Positions 1 through 6,197 of a DNA stretch of 10,026 nucleotides are shown piece by piece (positions within the stretch are counted from its first letter, which is position 1; every line of letters begins with the position of its first letter). Source of the stretch: Thermoplasmata archaeon (GTDB lineage: Archaea; Thermoplasmatota; Thermoplasmata; UBA184); contig JASHYV010000001.1 of assembly GCA_030064695.1 (NCBI GenBank), positions 1 through 10,026 on the forward strand, in the 5' to 3' direction. The position numbers were made by a program, and so were the translations under genes. The notes beneath the pieces were generated by a model that searched no databases, had not been told where the DNA came from, and saw nothing but the letters and a program-made list of their open reading frames with translations.

Positions 1-49
1 CTACAAGAAGTATGCCCAGCGGCTCGCCGCGATGCGCACGCTCTCGTAG
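1..49 (+). CDS. C-terminal tail of an upstream gene (partial)
   Basis: An open frame enters from the left edge and stops at TAG 47-49. It encodes YKKYAQRLAAMRTLS. Fourteen of the fifteen sense codons end in G or C, matching the rest of the window, so this looks like genuine coding sequence. The basic, helical tail is too short to assign a family. It points the same way as the glycosyltransferase pair and lies 54 bp upstream of it, so it may belong to the same transcription unit. Confidence 0.6.
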   Translation, partial: YKKYAQRLAAMRTLS

Positions 50-56
50 GCCCCCC

Positions 57-95
57 CCGGGCGCCCGGACTCCGCTCAAGTACGGGGAGCCGTAC
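57..95 (+). promoter_or_regulatory. Inverted repeats between the upstream gene and the first glycosyltransferase
   Basis: Two palindromic elements fill most of the 54-bp gap. CCGGGCGCCCGG at 57-68 is a perfect 12-bp palindrome directly after a run of C. GTACGGGGAGCCGTAC at 80-95 has 6-bp arms around a 4-base spacer and ends 8 bases before the GTG start. The first could be a terminator-like hairpin without a T tract. The second could be an operator or a hairpin covering the start region. A faint A/T-richer patch (TCAAGTAC, 76-83) overlaps the second repeat and might be a weak box A. Function is inferred only from position and symmetry. Confidence 0.3.
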
Positions 96-103
96 CGCGG
101 GCC

Positions 104-1282
104 GTGAAGGTCGCGCAGCTCTCGACCCGGTTCCCGCCGGCCCCGGGCGGGGTGGAGCAGCACGTGGCCGAGCTGGCGCCGGCGCTCGCCGCCCGGGGGC
201 ACGCAGTCGACGTGTACACGAGCGACCTCTACTCCGAGTTCCCGCTCGTCCGTCTACCGGACACCGTGCCCCGCGACGAGCGTCGCCCGTGGGGTCGCGT
301 GCGGCGCCTGCCGGTCTGGTCGCTGCCCGGGGAGCTCCACTACCCGTTCTTCCGCGGGCTCTCCCGCGCGCTCGCGGAGGGCGCTCCGGAACTGGTGCAC
401 GCCCACACCTACGGCACGAACCAGGTCGCGGTCGCCCGCCGCCACCGGCGGCGGACCGGCACGCCGTTCGTCCTCTCGGCCCACTTCCACCCGATCTGGT
501 CGATCTACGGCGGCTGGCTCCGCCATCGGATCCGGGGCTTCTACGACCGGAGGATCGCCGGGCCGGTGCTCGCGGACGCGGCCCGGGTGATCGTGCAGAC
601 GCACGAGGAGGAGCGGCTCCTCCGCGAGCTCGGCCTCCCGCTGCCGCCGGTCGCGATCGTGCCGCCCGGCTATCGGCCCCTGCCCGATCCGCCCCCCGGG
701 GACCGGGCGTTCGCGGACCGGTACGGCATCCCGGGTCCGTTCGTCCTCTTCGTCGGCCGCCTCGCCTCGAACAAGGGGCTGCTCGAGCTCGTTGACGCGT
801 TCCAGCCGATCGCGAAGGACCACCCGGACGCCCAGCTCGTGCTCGTGGGGGAGGACGGGGGGATGCGGGCGGGGGTGGTCGAACGGGCCCGACGCCTCGG
901 GGTCGGCGACCGGGTCCGGCCGGTCGGGCACGTCGCTGACGACGCCCTGCTCGCGGCCGCGTACCGCGAAGCGCGGCTGCTCGCGCTGCCGAGCGAGTAC
1001 GAGGCGTTCGGCCTCGTGCTGCTGGAGGCGCTCGCCCAGGGCACGCCGGTGGTCGCTTCGCGCGTCGGCGGCATCCCCGAGTTCGTGGAGGACGGCCGGG
1101 CCGGTCTCCTCGTCCCTCCGAAGCAGGTGGCGCCGCTCGAGGCGGCGCTGCGCCGACTCTGGGAGGACCCGGCGCTCGGCCGGAGCCTGGGCGCGTTCGG
1201 CCGGCGCGAGGTGGTGCCGCGCTACACGTGGGAGCGGGTCGCCGAAGGCGTCGACGCGGTCTATCGGGAGGTGCGCGGATGA
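104..1282 (+). CDS. GT4-type (GT-B fold) glycosyltransferase, first of a tandem pair
   Basis: A 392-residue protein with the normal length and two-domain layout of GT4-family retaining glycosyltransferases, which move a sugar from a nucleotide-sugar onto a lipid, glycan or small-molecule acceptor on the cytoplasmic side of the membrane. The N-terminal acceptor domain opens with PGGVEQHV (14-21), the glycine loop typical of the family. VHAHTYG (98-104) and SAHFHP (125-130) are further family-like motifs. The C-terminal nucleotide-sugar domain has FVGRLASNKG (216-225), with the phosphate-contacting Arg219 and Lys224, and the EX7E motif at Glu300/Glu308 in EYEAFGLVLLE, followed by GGIPE (322-326). 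No signal peptide or membrane segment is visible. The GTG at 104 is the only reasonable start and puts MKVAQLS at the usual family N-terminus. The stop overlaps the ATG of the next gene (ATGA). Donor and acceptor sugars cannot be read from the sequence. Confidence 0.93.
   Translation: MKVAQLSTRFPPAPGGVEQHVAELAPALAARGHAVDVYTSDLYSEFPLVRLPDTVPRDERRPWGRVRRLPVWSLPGELHYPFFRGLSRALAEGAPELVHAHTYGTNQVAVARRHRRRTGTPFVLSAHFHPIWSIYGGWLRHRIRGFYDRRIAGPVLADAARVIVQTHEEERLLRELGLPLPPVAIVPPGYRPLPDPPPGDRAFADRYGIPGPFVLFVGRLASNKGLLELVDAFQPIAKDHPDAQLVLVGEDGGMRAGVVERARRLGVGDRVRPVGHVADDALLAAAYREARLLALPSEYEAFGLVLLEALAQGTPVVASRVGGIPEFVEDGRAGLLVPPKQVAPLEAALRRLWEDPALGRSLGAFGRREVVPRYTWERVAEGVDAVYREVRG
1266..1273 (+). promoter_or_regulatory. 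Shine-Dalgarno for the second glycosyltransferase
   Basis: GGGAGGTG lies inside the end of the first glycosyltransferase and finishes 5 bases before ATG 1279. It favours the ATG at 1279 over the in-frame GTG at 1228, which would add 17 residues rich in Arg and Gly that do not fit the family N-terminus. With the ATGA overlap it indicates translational coupling. Confidence 0.7.
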
Positions 1283-2478
1283 GGGTCGCCCAGGTCGCGC
1301 TCCGGTTCGACGCCCCGGGGGGCGTCGAGACGAACGTCCGCGAGGTCTCGCGTCGCCTCCGGGCCGCCGGCGAGGACGTGACGGTCTACGCGAGCGATCT
1401 CTACAACGAGCCGAACTGGGAGCGGCGGACGGACTACGCGCCGACGGTGGACGGCATCCCGGTCCGGCGCTTCCCGGTCCGGAAGAAGCTCGTGCCCGGG
1501 CTCACGATGCCGATGATGATCGGCCTCATCGACGCGCTCGCCGACGACGCCCCGGACGTGATCCACGTCCACTCCCACCGGTACGGGCACGTGCTGCAGT
1601 CGGCGGCCGTCTCGGACCGCACGGCGATCCCGCTCGTCGTCTCGACGCACTACCACCCGGCCGACCGCGAGGAGCCCGGCTGGAAGCGGATGATGCTCCG
1701 CCTGCAGGACGTCGGCTTCGGGATGACGGCGTACCGGGTCGCCGACGCCCTTGTGGTGGAAACGCAACGGGAGGCGGAGCTGGTCCGCGAGTTCGCACCG
1801 GCCGATCGGATACGGGTGATCCCGCCCGGCATCGATCTCTCGGCCTGGGCGGATCCGGGCGCCGACCGGCTCCCTCCGGGTCTCGTTCCGCCGGAGTACT
1901 TCCTGTTCGTGGGACGGCTCGCGCGGAACAAGGGGCTGCCGCTGCTCGTCGAGGCGCTGGCCCGGCTCCCTCCGTCCGCCCGACGCCCGATGGTGCTCAT
2001 GGGCCGGGACTGGGGGTTGCTCGGCGAGGTCGAGGCGCTGGCCCGAGCCCGAGGGGTCGGGGACCTCGTCCGCCCGATCGGCCACGTGGAGAGCGCCTCG
2101 ACCTACCGGGCCGTAATCCGGGGAGCCCGGGCGCTCGTGCTCCCGTCGGAATGGGAGGCGTTCGGCCTCGTGCTCCTCGAGGCGATGGCCGCGCACGTGC
2201 CGGTCGTGGCCACAAGCGTCGGGGGAGTGCCCGAGGTGCTCGAGGGGGGCCGGGCGGGCCGGCTCGTGCCGTACGACGCGCCGGACGCGCTGGCCGACGC
2301 GCTGCGCGCCACGCTCGAGGACCCGGACGGGACCGCTCGGCTCGTGGCCGCCGGAGCGAAGCGGGCGCAGGAGTACGACTGGTCGGTGGCGACCGACCGA
2401 CACCGGGCGCTCTACCGGGAGCTCGCCGGCCGGGACGGGGCGCGCCGCTCGAGTCGAACGAGCTCCGCGCCCACGTGA
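1279..2478 (+). CDS. GT4-type (GT-B fold) glycosyltransferase, second of a tandem pair
   Basis: A 399-residue glycosyltransferase related to its upstream neighbour: MRVAQVALRF against MKVAQLSTRF at the start, VTVYASDLYNE against VDVYTSDLYSE, and FVGRLARNKGL against FVGRLASNKGL. The glycine loop is PGGVETNV (13-20). HVHSHRYGH (96-104), STHYHP (122-127) and PPGIDLS (182-188) follow. The nucleotide-sugar domain shows Arg213 and Lys218 in the VGRL-NKG segment and the EX7E pair Glu293/Glu301 in EWEAFGLVLLE, then GGVPE (315-319). All expected catalytic positions are intact, so it should be an active retaining transferase. Being coupled to the first gene, the two probably add successive sugars to one glycan or glycolipid. 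The last 15 or so residues (Ser/Arg/Thr-rich) look like a non-conserved tail and overlap a possible minus-strand small gene. Substrates are unknown. Confidence 0.93.
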   Translation: MRVAQVALRFDAPGGVETNVREVSRRLRAAGEDVTVYASDLYNEPNWERRTDYAPTVDGIPVRRFPVRKKLVPGLTMPMMIGLIDALADDAPDVIHVHSHRYGHVLQSAAVSDRTAIPLVVSTHYHPADREEPGWKRMMLRLQDVGFGMTAYRVADALVVETQREAELVREFAPADRIRVIPPGIDLSAWADPGADRLPPGLVPPEYFLFVGRLARNKGLPLLVEALARLPPSARRPMVLMGRDWGLLGEVEALARARGVGDLVRPIGHVESASTYRAVIRGARALVLPSEWEAFGLVLLEAMAAHVPVVATSVGGVPEVLEGGRAGRLVPYDAPDALADALRATLEDPDGTARLVAAGAKRAQEYDWSVATDRHRALYRELAGRDGARRSSRTSSAPT

Positions 2479-2555
2479 TCCAGGTCGCGTCCGGCGTCCC
2501 CGGGCCGGAGGACGGCGACCCACCGGAAGACCCGTCCGATCGCGCCGACGATCAT
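2412..2555 (-). CDS. Possible 47-residue small protein coupled to the aminotransferase
   Basis: On the minus strand the aminotransferase stop TGA (2554-2552) overlaps an ATG (2555-2553) in the classic ATGA arrangement. The ATG opens a 47-codon frame ending at TAG 2412-2414. The product begins MIVGAIGRVFRWVAVLRPG, a hydrophobic/basic stretch, and continues with a charged helical part (AELVRLERRA). In the 77 bp outside the glycosyltransferase, codon position 3 is about 90% G/C while position 2 is near 50%, the pattern of coding DNA here. Against it: the last 67 bp run antisense to the end of the second glycosyltransferase, the C-terminus is low-complexity Arg/Ser/Pro, and I recognise no family. 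It could be a small membrane-associated protein or a chance open frame. Confidence 0.4.
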   Translation of the reverse strand: MIVGAIGRVFRWVAVLRPGDAGRDLDHVGAELVRLERRAPSRPASSR

Positions 2556-3685
2556 CCGGCGGTCGCCTCCTCGGCGTAGTCGCCCAAGAGGCCGAGACCG
2601 GTCCGGAGCTGGGGTCGGGACGTGGCGAACGAGAGGCGGAGGTGCGAAGCGCCGAGCGTCCCGAATGCGTCGCCGGGCGTCGTGATGACCCCGCGCGACA
2701 GCAGCGCCCGGGCGACGTCGGTGGCCGAGCGGGACCACGAGAACTTCGGGAACGCGTAGAACGCGCCCGCGGGAGGCACCACTTCGATGCCGGGCATCGC
2801 GCGGAGCATCTTCACCGCCAGGTCCCGGCGCGCCCGGAACTCGGCGACCATGGCGCGCAGGGCCGAGCCATCCGACGCGAGGCCCGCGAGCACCGCCGCC
2901 TGCGCCGGCGTCGGCGGGCAGGCCATGATGTGGTAGTGCATCTTGTTGAGCTCGACAGCCAGCCGCCGGGGCGCGACCAGGAAGCCGATCCGCCACCCGG
3001 TCATCGCGAGCGTCTTCGAGAACGAGTTCGCGATGATCACGTGGTCGGTCTTGCCCCAGAACGAGGGGGCGGGTCCGTCGTAGACGATCTCCTCGTAGAC
3101 CTCGTCCGAGACGATCGTCAGGTGGTGCGCCTCGGCGAACTCTACGATCTGGTCGACGAGCCGTCCGGGGATCACCGCGCCGGTCGGGTTCGACGGGCTG
3201 TTGACGACGATCGCGCGCGTGCGCTTCGTCGTCTTCGCCTCGAGCTCCTCGATGTCCGGAAGATGCTTCCGGGCCTCGGTGAGCGAGTACGGGACCGGGG
3301 TGGCGCCCGCGAGGCGGGCGTGCGGGCCGTACAGCACGAACCCCGGGTTCGGGATCAGCACCTCCGTGCCGGGATCGTAGAGCGCGAGCGCCGTGGCCAT
3401 CAGCCCCTCCGATCCGCTCCCGGTGATGATCACGTTCTCCGCCGAGGTGGACGGGAGGCGGTCGCGGTAGCGCTCGGCGACCTTCTCGCGGAGCGCGAGC
3501 AGGCCCGCCGAGGGTCCGTAATGGTTCATGCCGTTGCGCACGGCCCGGACCATCGCCTCGACCACCTCGGGCGGAGGATCGAAGTCGGGTTCGCCCAGCC
3601 CGAGGTTCACGGCGTTCGGGGGCGCGGCCTCGAACATCTTGCGGATGCCCGAGATCTCGGCCTCGCGCGCCCGCTGCGCGACCAT
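2552..3685 (-). CDS. PLP-dependent class I aminotransferase (aspartate/aromatic type)
   Basis: A 377-residue fold-type-I PLP enzyme, close to the usual 380-400 residues of the AspC-like class I family, which exchanges amino groups between an amino acid and 2-oxoglutarate in the cytoplasm. Motifs in order: LGLGEPDFDPP (28-38), HYGPSAG (55-61), PNPGF (112-116), NSPSNPTG (162-169) with the cofactor-contacting Asn166, SDEVYEEI (193-200) with Asp194 for the pyridine nitrogen, SFSKTLAMTGWRIGFL (221-236) with the Schiff-base Lys224 and Arg232, and HLRLSFA (348-354) with Arg350, the usual substrate-carboxylate arginine. ATG 3685 is chosen because it gives the family N-terminus and lies about 27 bp downstream of an A/T-rich element. 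Longer upstream readings have no family similarity. Substrate preference (aspartate, aromatic or other) cannot be decided. Regulation appears to be from its own promoter, divergent from purA. Confidence 0.93.
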   Translation of the reverse strand: MVAQRAREAEISGIRKMFEAAPPNAVNLGLGEPDFDPPPEVVEAMVRAVRNGMNHYGPSAGLLALREKVAERYRDRLPSTSAENVIITGSGSEGLMATALALYDPGTEVLIPNPGFVLYGPHARLAGATPVPYSLTEARKHLPDIEELEAKTTKRTRAIVVNSPSNPTGAVIPGRLVDQIVEFAEAHHLTIVSDEVYEEIVYDGPAPSFWGKTDHVIIANSFSKTLAMTGWRIGFLVAPRRLAVELNKMHYHIMACPPTPAQAAVLAGLASDGSALRAMVAEFRARRDLAVKMLRAMPGIEVVPPAGAFYAFPKFSWSRSATDVARALLSRGVITTPGDAFGTLGASHLRLSFATSRPQLRTGLGLLGDYAEEATAG

Positions 3686-3709
3686 TCCGCGGCCGACCGC
3701 GGTTCGACT

Positions 3710-3715
3710 CTTTAG
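3710..3715 (-). promoter_or_regulatory. Candidate box A for the class I aminotransferase
   Basis: CTAAAG on the minus strand is an isolated A/T-rich spot in GC-rich surroundings. Its centre is about 27 bp upstream of the ATG at 3685, the distance expected for an archaeal TATA element driving a leaderless or nearly leaderless message. It is a weak match to the TTTATA-type consensus. Confidence 0.4.
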
Positions 3716-3724
3716 CGTTGGCTC

Positions 3725-5143
3725 GTGGGCCCCCTTCCCCGCGCGACGCCACGACACGGGGGCGCCCGGACACAAGGGCCATCTATCCGGAGCGCTCCCC
3801 GCCGGGGGAGGGAGACCACGACCGTCACCGTCGTCCTCGGCGCCCAGTTCGGCGACGAGGCGAAGGGCAAGATCTCCGACTACCTCGCCGCCCATGCGAA
3901 GCTCGTGGTGCGCGCGGGCGGCGGGCCCAACACCGGGCACACCGTCGTCCTCCCCGAGGGCAAGGTCGTCCTCCACCAGCTCGCGTGCGGCGTGCTCCGC
4001 CACGGCGTGATCGGCGTGAGCGGACCCGGCATGGTGATCCAGCCGTTCAAGGTCGAGGAAGAGTTCCAGGAGCTGGAGCGACGCGGACTCCTGCGCGGCG
4101 AGCTCGTGCTCTCCGACCGGGCGCACGCGCTCCTGCCGATCCACGAGACGGAGGACGCCTGGCAGGACGACCTCCGGGCCCGGACCAACCCGTCGGCCAC
4201 GCTCGGCACCACCCGGCGAGGGATCGGACCGGCCTCGGCGGACCGGTACGCGCGCTGGGGGATCCGCCTCGGCGACCTCACCCGGCCGGCCGTGCTCGCC
4301 GAGCGCCTGGAGCTGCTCTACGCGACGAAGTCGCACCTCCCGGACCTTCCGCCCCGAACGGAGCTGGCGGCCCGGCTCGGCGAGGTGGGGGGCCGTCTCG
4401 CCCCGTTCGTCCGCCCCACGGAGCCGCTGATCTGGGGCGCCCTCGCCCGCGGCGACCCGATCGTCATCGAGGGCGCGCAGAGCGCGCTGCTCGACATCGA
4501 CTTCGGCACGTACCCGTACGTCACGAGCTCCCATCCGACCAGCGCGGGCGCGCTGATGGGCAGCGGCATCCCGCCGACGGAGCTCGACCGCGTCGTGGGC
4601 GTCGCCAAGGCGTACACGACGCGGGTGGGCCAGGGACCGTTCCCGACGGAGGACACGGGGGAGTGGGGCGAGCGTCTGCGACGCGTCGGGGGCGAGCGGG
4701 GCGCGACGACCGGGCGCGAGCGGCGCTGCGGCGCGCTCGATCTCGTGCTGCTCCGCTACGTGACCCGCCTCAACGGGTTCACCTCGCTCGCGATCACGAA
4801 GGTCGACGCGCTCGGCGGAGAGGACACGGTGCCGGTCTGCGTCCGGTACACGATGCCGGACGGCAGCTCCGTCCACGACCTCCTGCCGCTGCAGGCCGAG
4901 GACCTCGCGCAGGCGACCCCGGTCTACGATCGGCGGCCCGGCTGGCCCGAGTTCCACGAGCGCCTCAGGGACCGGCTGCGCTCCGAGGGCCCCTCGGCGC
5001 TCCCCTCGACCCTGCGGGACTTCCTCGGGTTCGTCACCGAGCAGACCGGCGTTCCGGTGGAGTACGTCGGCTACGGACCCGGGCGCGACGAGACCGTGAC
5101 GCTCCCGGTGTCGGCGCTCCGACGCCGATCGGCCGCGAGCTAG
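3725..5143 (+). CDS. purA: Adenylosuccinate synthetase (PurA)
   Basis: Catalyses the GTP-dependent joining of aspartate to IMP, the first committed step from IMP to AMP. Nearly every family signature is present. Numbered from codon 3818: QFGDEAKGK (10-18) with catalytic Asp13; NTGHT (38-42) with His41; and GTTRRGIGP (130-138). Further on come EGAQSALLDIDFGTYPYVTS, KAYTTRVGQGPFPTE, GATTGRERR, the guanine-recognition TKVD, and GYGPGRDET near the C-terminus. It is the long, bacterial-like form (about 440 residues). The coordinates use GTG 3725, the only canonical in-frame start, which gives 472 residues with a 31-residue Pro/Arg-rich extension unlike the family. A better biological start is ACG 3818, just behind a strong Shine-Dalgarno; from there Asp13 and His41 carry their E. 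coli numbers. The loop Gly that is normally GDEGKGK is Ala here. An exporter gene follows 7 bp downstream. Confidence 0.95.
   Translation: MGPLPRATPRHGGARTQGPSIRSAPRRGRETTTVTVVLGAQFGDEAKGKISDYLAAHAKLVVRAGGGPNTGHTVVLPEGKVVLHQLACGVLRHGVIGVSGPGMVIQPFKVEEEFQELERRGLLRGELVLSDRAHALLPIHETEDAWQDDLRARTNPSATLGTTRRGIGPASADRYARWGIRLGDLTRPAVLAERLELLYATKSHLPDLPPRTELAARLGEVGGRLAPFVRPTEPLIWGALARGDPIVIEGAQSALLDIDFGTYPYVTSSHPTSAGALMGSGIPPTELDRVVGVAKAYTTRVGQGPFPTEDTGEWGERLRRVGGERGATTGRERRCGALDLVLLRYVTRLNGFTSLAITKVDALGGEDTVPVCVRYTMPDGSSVHDLLPLQAEDLAQATPVYDRRPGWPEFHERLRDRLRSEGPSALPSTLRDFLGFVTEQTGVPVEYVGYGPGRDETVTLPVSALRRRSAAS
3780..3788 (+). promoter_or_regulatory. Candidate box A for purA
   Basis: CATCTATCC contains the only A/T-richer patch between the two divergent genes on the plus-strand side. 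It lies about 34 bp before ACG 3818, so transcription would begin around 3809-3812 and give a very short leader. A promoter here would leave GTG 3725 outside the message. The match to a TATA consensus is weak. Confidence 0.3.
3804..3814 (+). promoter_or_regulatory. Shine-Dalgarno-like run before the probable purA start
   Basis: GGGGGAGGGAG is a strong purine-rich Shine-Dalgarno match. It ends three bases before ACG 3818, where the family N-terminus begins (TTVTVVLGAQFGDE). No ATG, GTG or TTG follows in frame at a usable distance, so this site points to ACG 3818 as the used start, or to an ATG misread in the sequence. Confidence 0.45.
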
Positions 5144-5150
5144 CCGGCCC

Positions 5151-6020
5151 GTGGCGTTCGACCCGTACCTCTACGTCGCGTTCGGGCTGGGGCTCGCGGC
5201 GGGCTGGGCCGTTCGAACGAAGAGTCCCTGGGTCCCGCGCGCGACCGTCGCCACGATCGTCGTGCTGGTCGGCCTGCTGGGCGCCTCGCTGACGTCGATC
5301 TCGGGTTCGGAGCTCCTGGTCACCGTCCCGCTCGCGCTCGCCTTCGCGGGACTGGTCCTCGGCGTCACGGTCGGCGTCCTGCTGCTCCTCGCCCGGCTCC
5401 GTCCGTACGCGGGGGCCCCGCCCACCCCCGGGACCGGGCGAGAGCGGTTCCCGTTGAGCGTCCTGTTGATCCTGGCGCTCGGCGCCGGCTACGCCCTGGG
5501 GCGCCTTGTCGCGATCCCGGCCGACGCGGCGCTTCCGTGGGCGCTGTGCGCGCTCCTCGCCGTGGTCGGCTTCGGGCTCGAGCTTCGGGTCGGGCGTCTG
5601 CCCGATCTCTGGCGGACCCTCACGGCGGCGGGGGTGGGGGCCGTGGTGGCCGCCGCGGTCTTCGCCGTCGTCGCCCGGATCCCCGGGACGGTCGCGCTGT
5701 CGATCACGGCGGCGTTCGGGTTCTATTCGCTCGCCGGACCCCTCGTGGCCGCCCGGGCCGGCGCGGTCCTGGGCCTGCTCGCGTTCCTCACGAACTTCTT
5801 CCGCGAGGACCTCACGATGCTGACGGCGCCGCTGCTCGGCCGTCGGCTCCGCGGCGAGGGGTTGACCGCGATGGGCGGCGCCACGTCGATGGACACCACG
5901 CTCTTCTTCACGACCCGGTACGGCGATCGCGACGCGGCGACGCTCGCGATCGCGAGCGGCCTCGTGCTCACGGTGGCGGCGAGCCTCGTCCTGCCGGCCC
6001 TGCTCGCCCTCCCGGTGTGA
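5151..6020 (+). CDS. lysO: LysO-family (DUF340) lysine exporter homologue
   Basis: A 289-residue, strongly hydrophobic membrane protein, close in length to E. coli LysO (YbjE), which exports lysine and its toxic analogue thialysine. Hydrophobic spans fall around residues 5-21, 31-49, 54-80, 102-121, 126-142, 157-176, 180-200, 203-216 and 262-287. The family core is recognisable: AAFGFYSLAGPLV (187-199), GLLAFLTNFFRED (208-220) and AMGGATSMDTTLFF (240-253), matching the conserved GFGWYSLSGPL, FLTNxxRE and CGATSMDVTLP segments, including the Asp of SMD (248). GTG 5151 lies 7 bp after the purA stop with no Shine-Dalgarno, so translation probably follows by re-initiation in a shared transcript. 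The substrate is inferred; lysine or a related basic amino acid is likely. A cytoplasmic loop rich in Pro and Gly (85-98) separates the spans. Confidence 0.85.
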   Translation: MAFDPYLYVAFGLGLAAGWAVRTKSPWVPRATVATIVVLVGLLGASLTSISGSELLVTVPLALAFAGLVLGVTVGVLLLLARLRPYAGAPPTPGTGRERFPLSVLLILALGAGYALGRLVAIPADAALPWALCALLAVVGFGLELRVGRLPDLWRTLTAAGVGAVVAAAVFAVVARIPGTVALSITAAFGFYSLAGPLVAARAGAVLGLLAFLTNFFREDLTMLTAPLLGRRLRGEGLTAMGGATSMDTTLFFTTRYGDRDAATLAIASGLVLTVAASLVLPALLALPV

Positions 6021-6047
6021 GGTCCCGCGCGGGGCGGTCATCGTGAG

Positions 6048-6054
6048 GTTTATG
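6048..6054 (+). promoter_or_regulatory. Box A promoter of tRNA-Val
   Basis: GTTTATG is a clear archaeal TATA-like element in GC-rich DNA. Its centre lies about 29 bp upstream of the tRNA 5' end, giving a short or absent leader. It supports both the tRNA call and the archaeal origin of the window. Confidence 0.7.
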
Positions 6055-6080
6055 GGGTCCCGCCGTTCGGCTCCGGACGC

Positions 6081-6153
6081 GGGCTCGTGGTCCAGCGGTT
6101 ACGACGTCGCTCTCACACAGCGAAGACCGCCGGTTCGAATCCGGCCGAGCCCA
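6081..6153 (+). tRNA. tRNA-Val (anticodon CAC)
   Basis: A complete intronless cloverleaf. The acceptor stem GGGCTCG (6081-6087) pairs with CGAGCCC (6146-6152). The D stem GTC pairs with GAC. The anticodon stem TCGCT (6107-6111) pairs with AGCGA (6119-6123) around the loop CTCACAC, giving anticodon CAC at 6114-6116, which reads the valine codon GUG. The T arm GCCGG-TTCGAAT-CCGGC is standard. The discriminator is A (6153), followed by CTC, so CCA must be added after transcription. The transporter gene starts 44 bp downstream. Confidence 0.96.
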
Positions 6154-6169
6154 CTCCGCGCATCAGGGA

Positions 6170-6191
6170 CCCGGGCTGAGCCGGGCCCGGG
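6170..6191 (+). terminator. GC hairpin between tRNA-Val and the permease gene
   Basis: CCCGGGC (6170-6176) and GCCCGGG (6185-6191) form a perfect 7-bp GC stem with an 8-base loop. It starts 17 bases after the tRNA and ends 6 bases before the GTG of the permease gene. No T tract follows, so it is not a textbook terminator. It could aid tRNA 3' release, hold back the start codon of the permease, or be incidental in such GC-rich DNA. Confidence 0.25.
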
Positions 6192-6197
6192 ACGCCC

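Noticed and set aside
51..58. Run of eight C residues as a phase-variation tract
   Set aside because: It lies outside any coding frame in very GC-rich DNA, and no second tract or frame switch accompanies it.
1228..1278. GTG 1228 as the start of the second glycosyltransferase
   Set aside because: It adds an Arg-rich 17-residue leader inside the first gene. ATG 1279 has a Shine-Dalgarno and an ATGA overlap and aligns with the paralogue's first residue.
792..2579. A 595-codon plus-strand open frame spanning both glycosyltransferase genes in another phase
   Set aside because: Its product is Arg/Gly/Pro/Ser-rich low complexity with no motifs, as expected for a shifted frame in GC-rich DNA. The two GT4 frames with intact EX7E motifs explain the region.
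3686..4957. Minus-strand extension of the aminotransferase frame across purA
   Set aside because: The frame is open only because stops are rare at this GC content. The translation upstream of ATG 3685 has no aminotransferase similarity and lies antisense to purA.
5034..6041. Long minus-strand open frame (335 codons) opposite the LysO homologue
   Set aside because: The predicted product is a run of Arg, Glu, Gly, Asp and Gln without domains, a typical antisense shadow of a hydrophobic membrane-protein gene.
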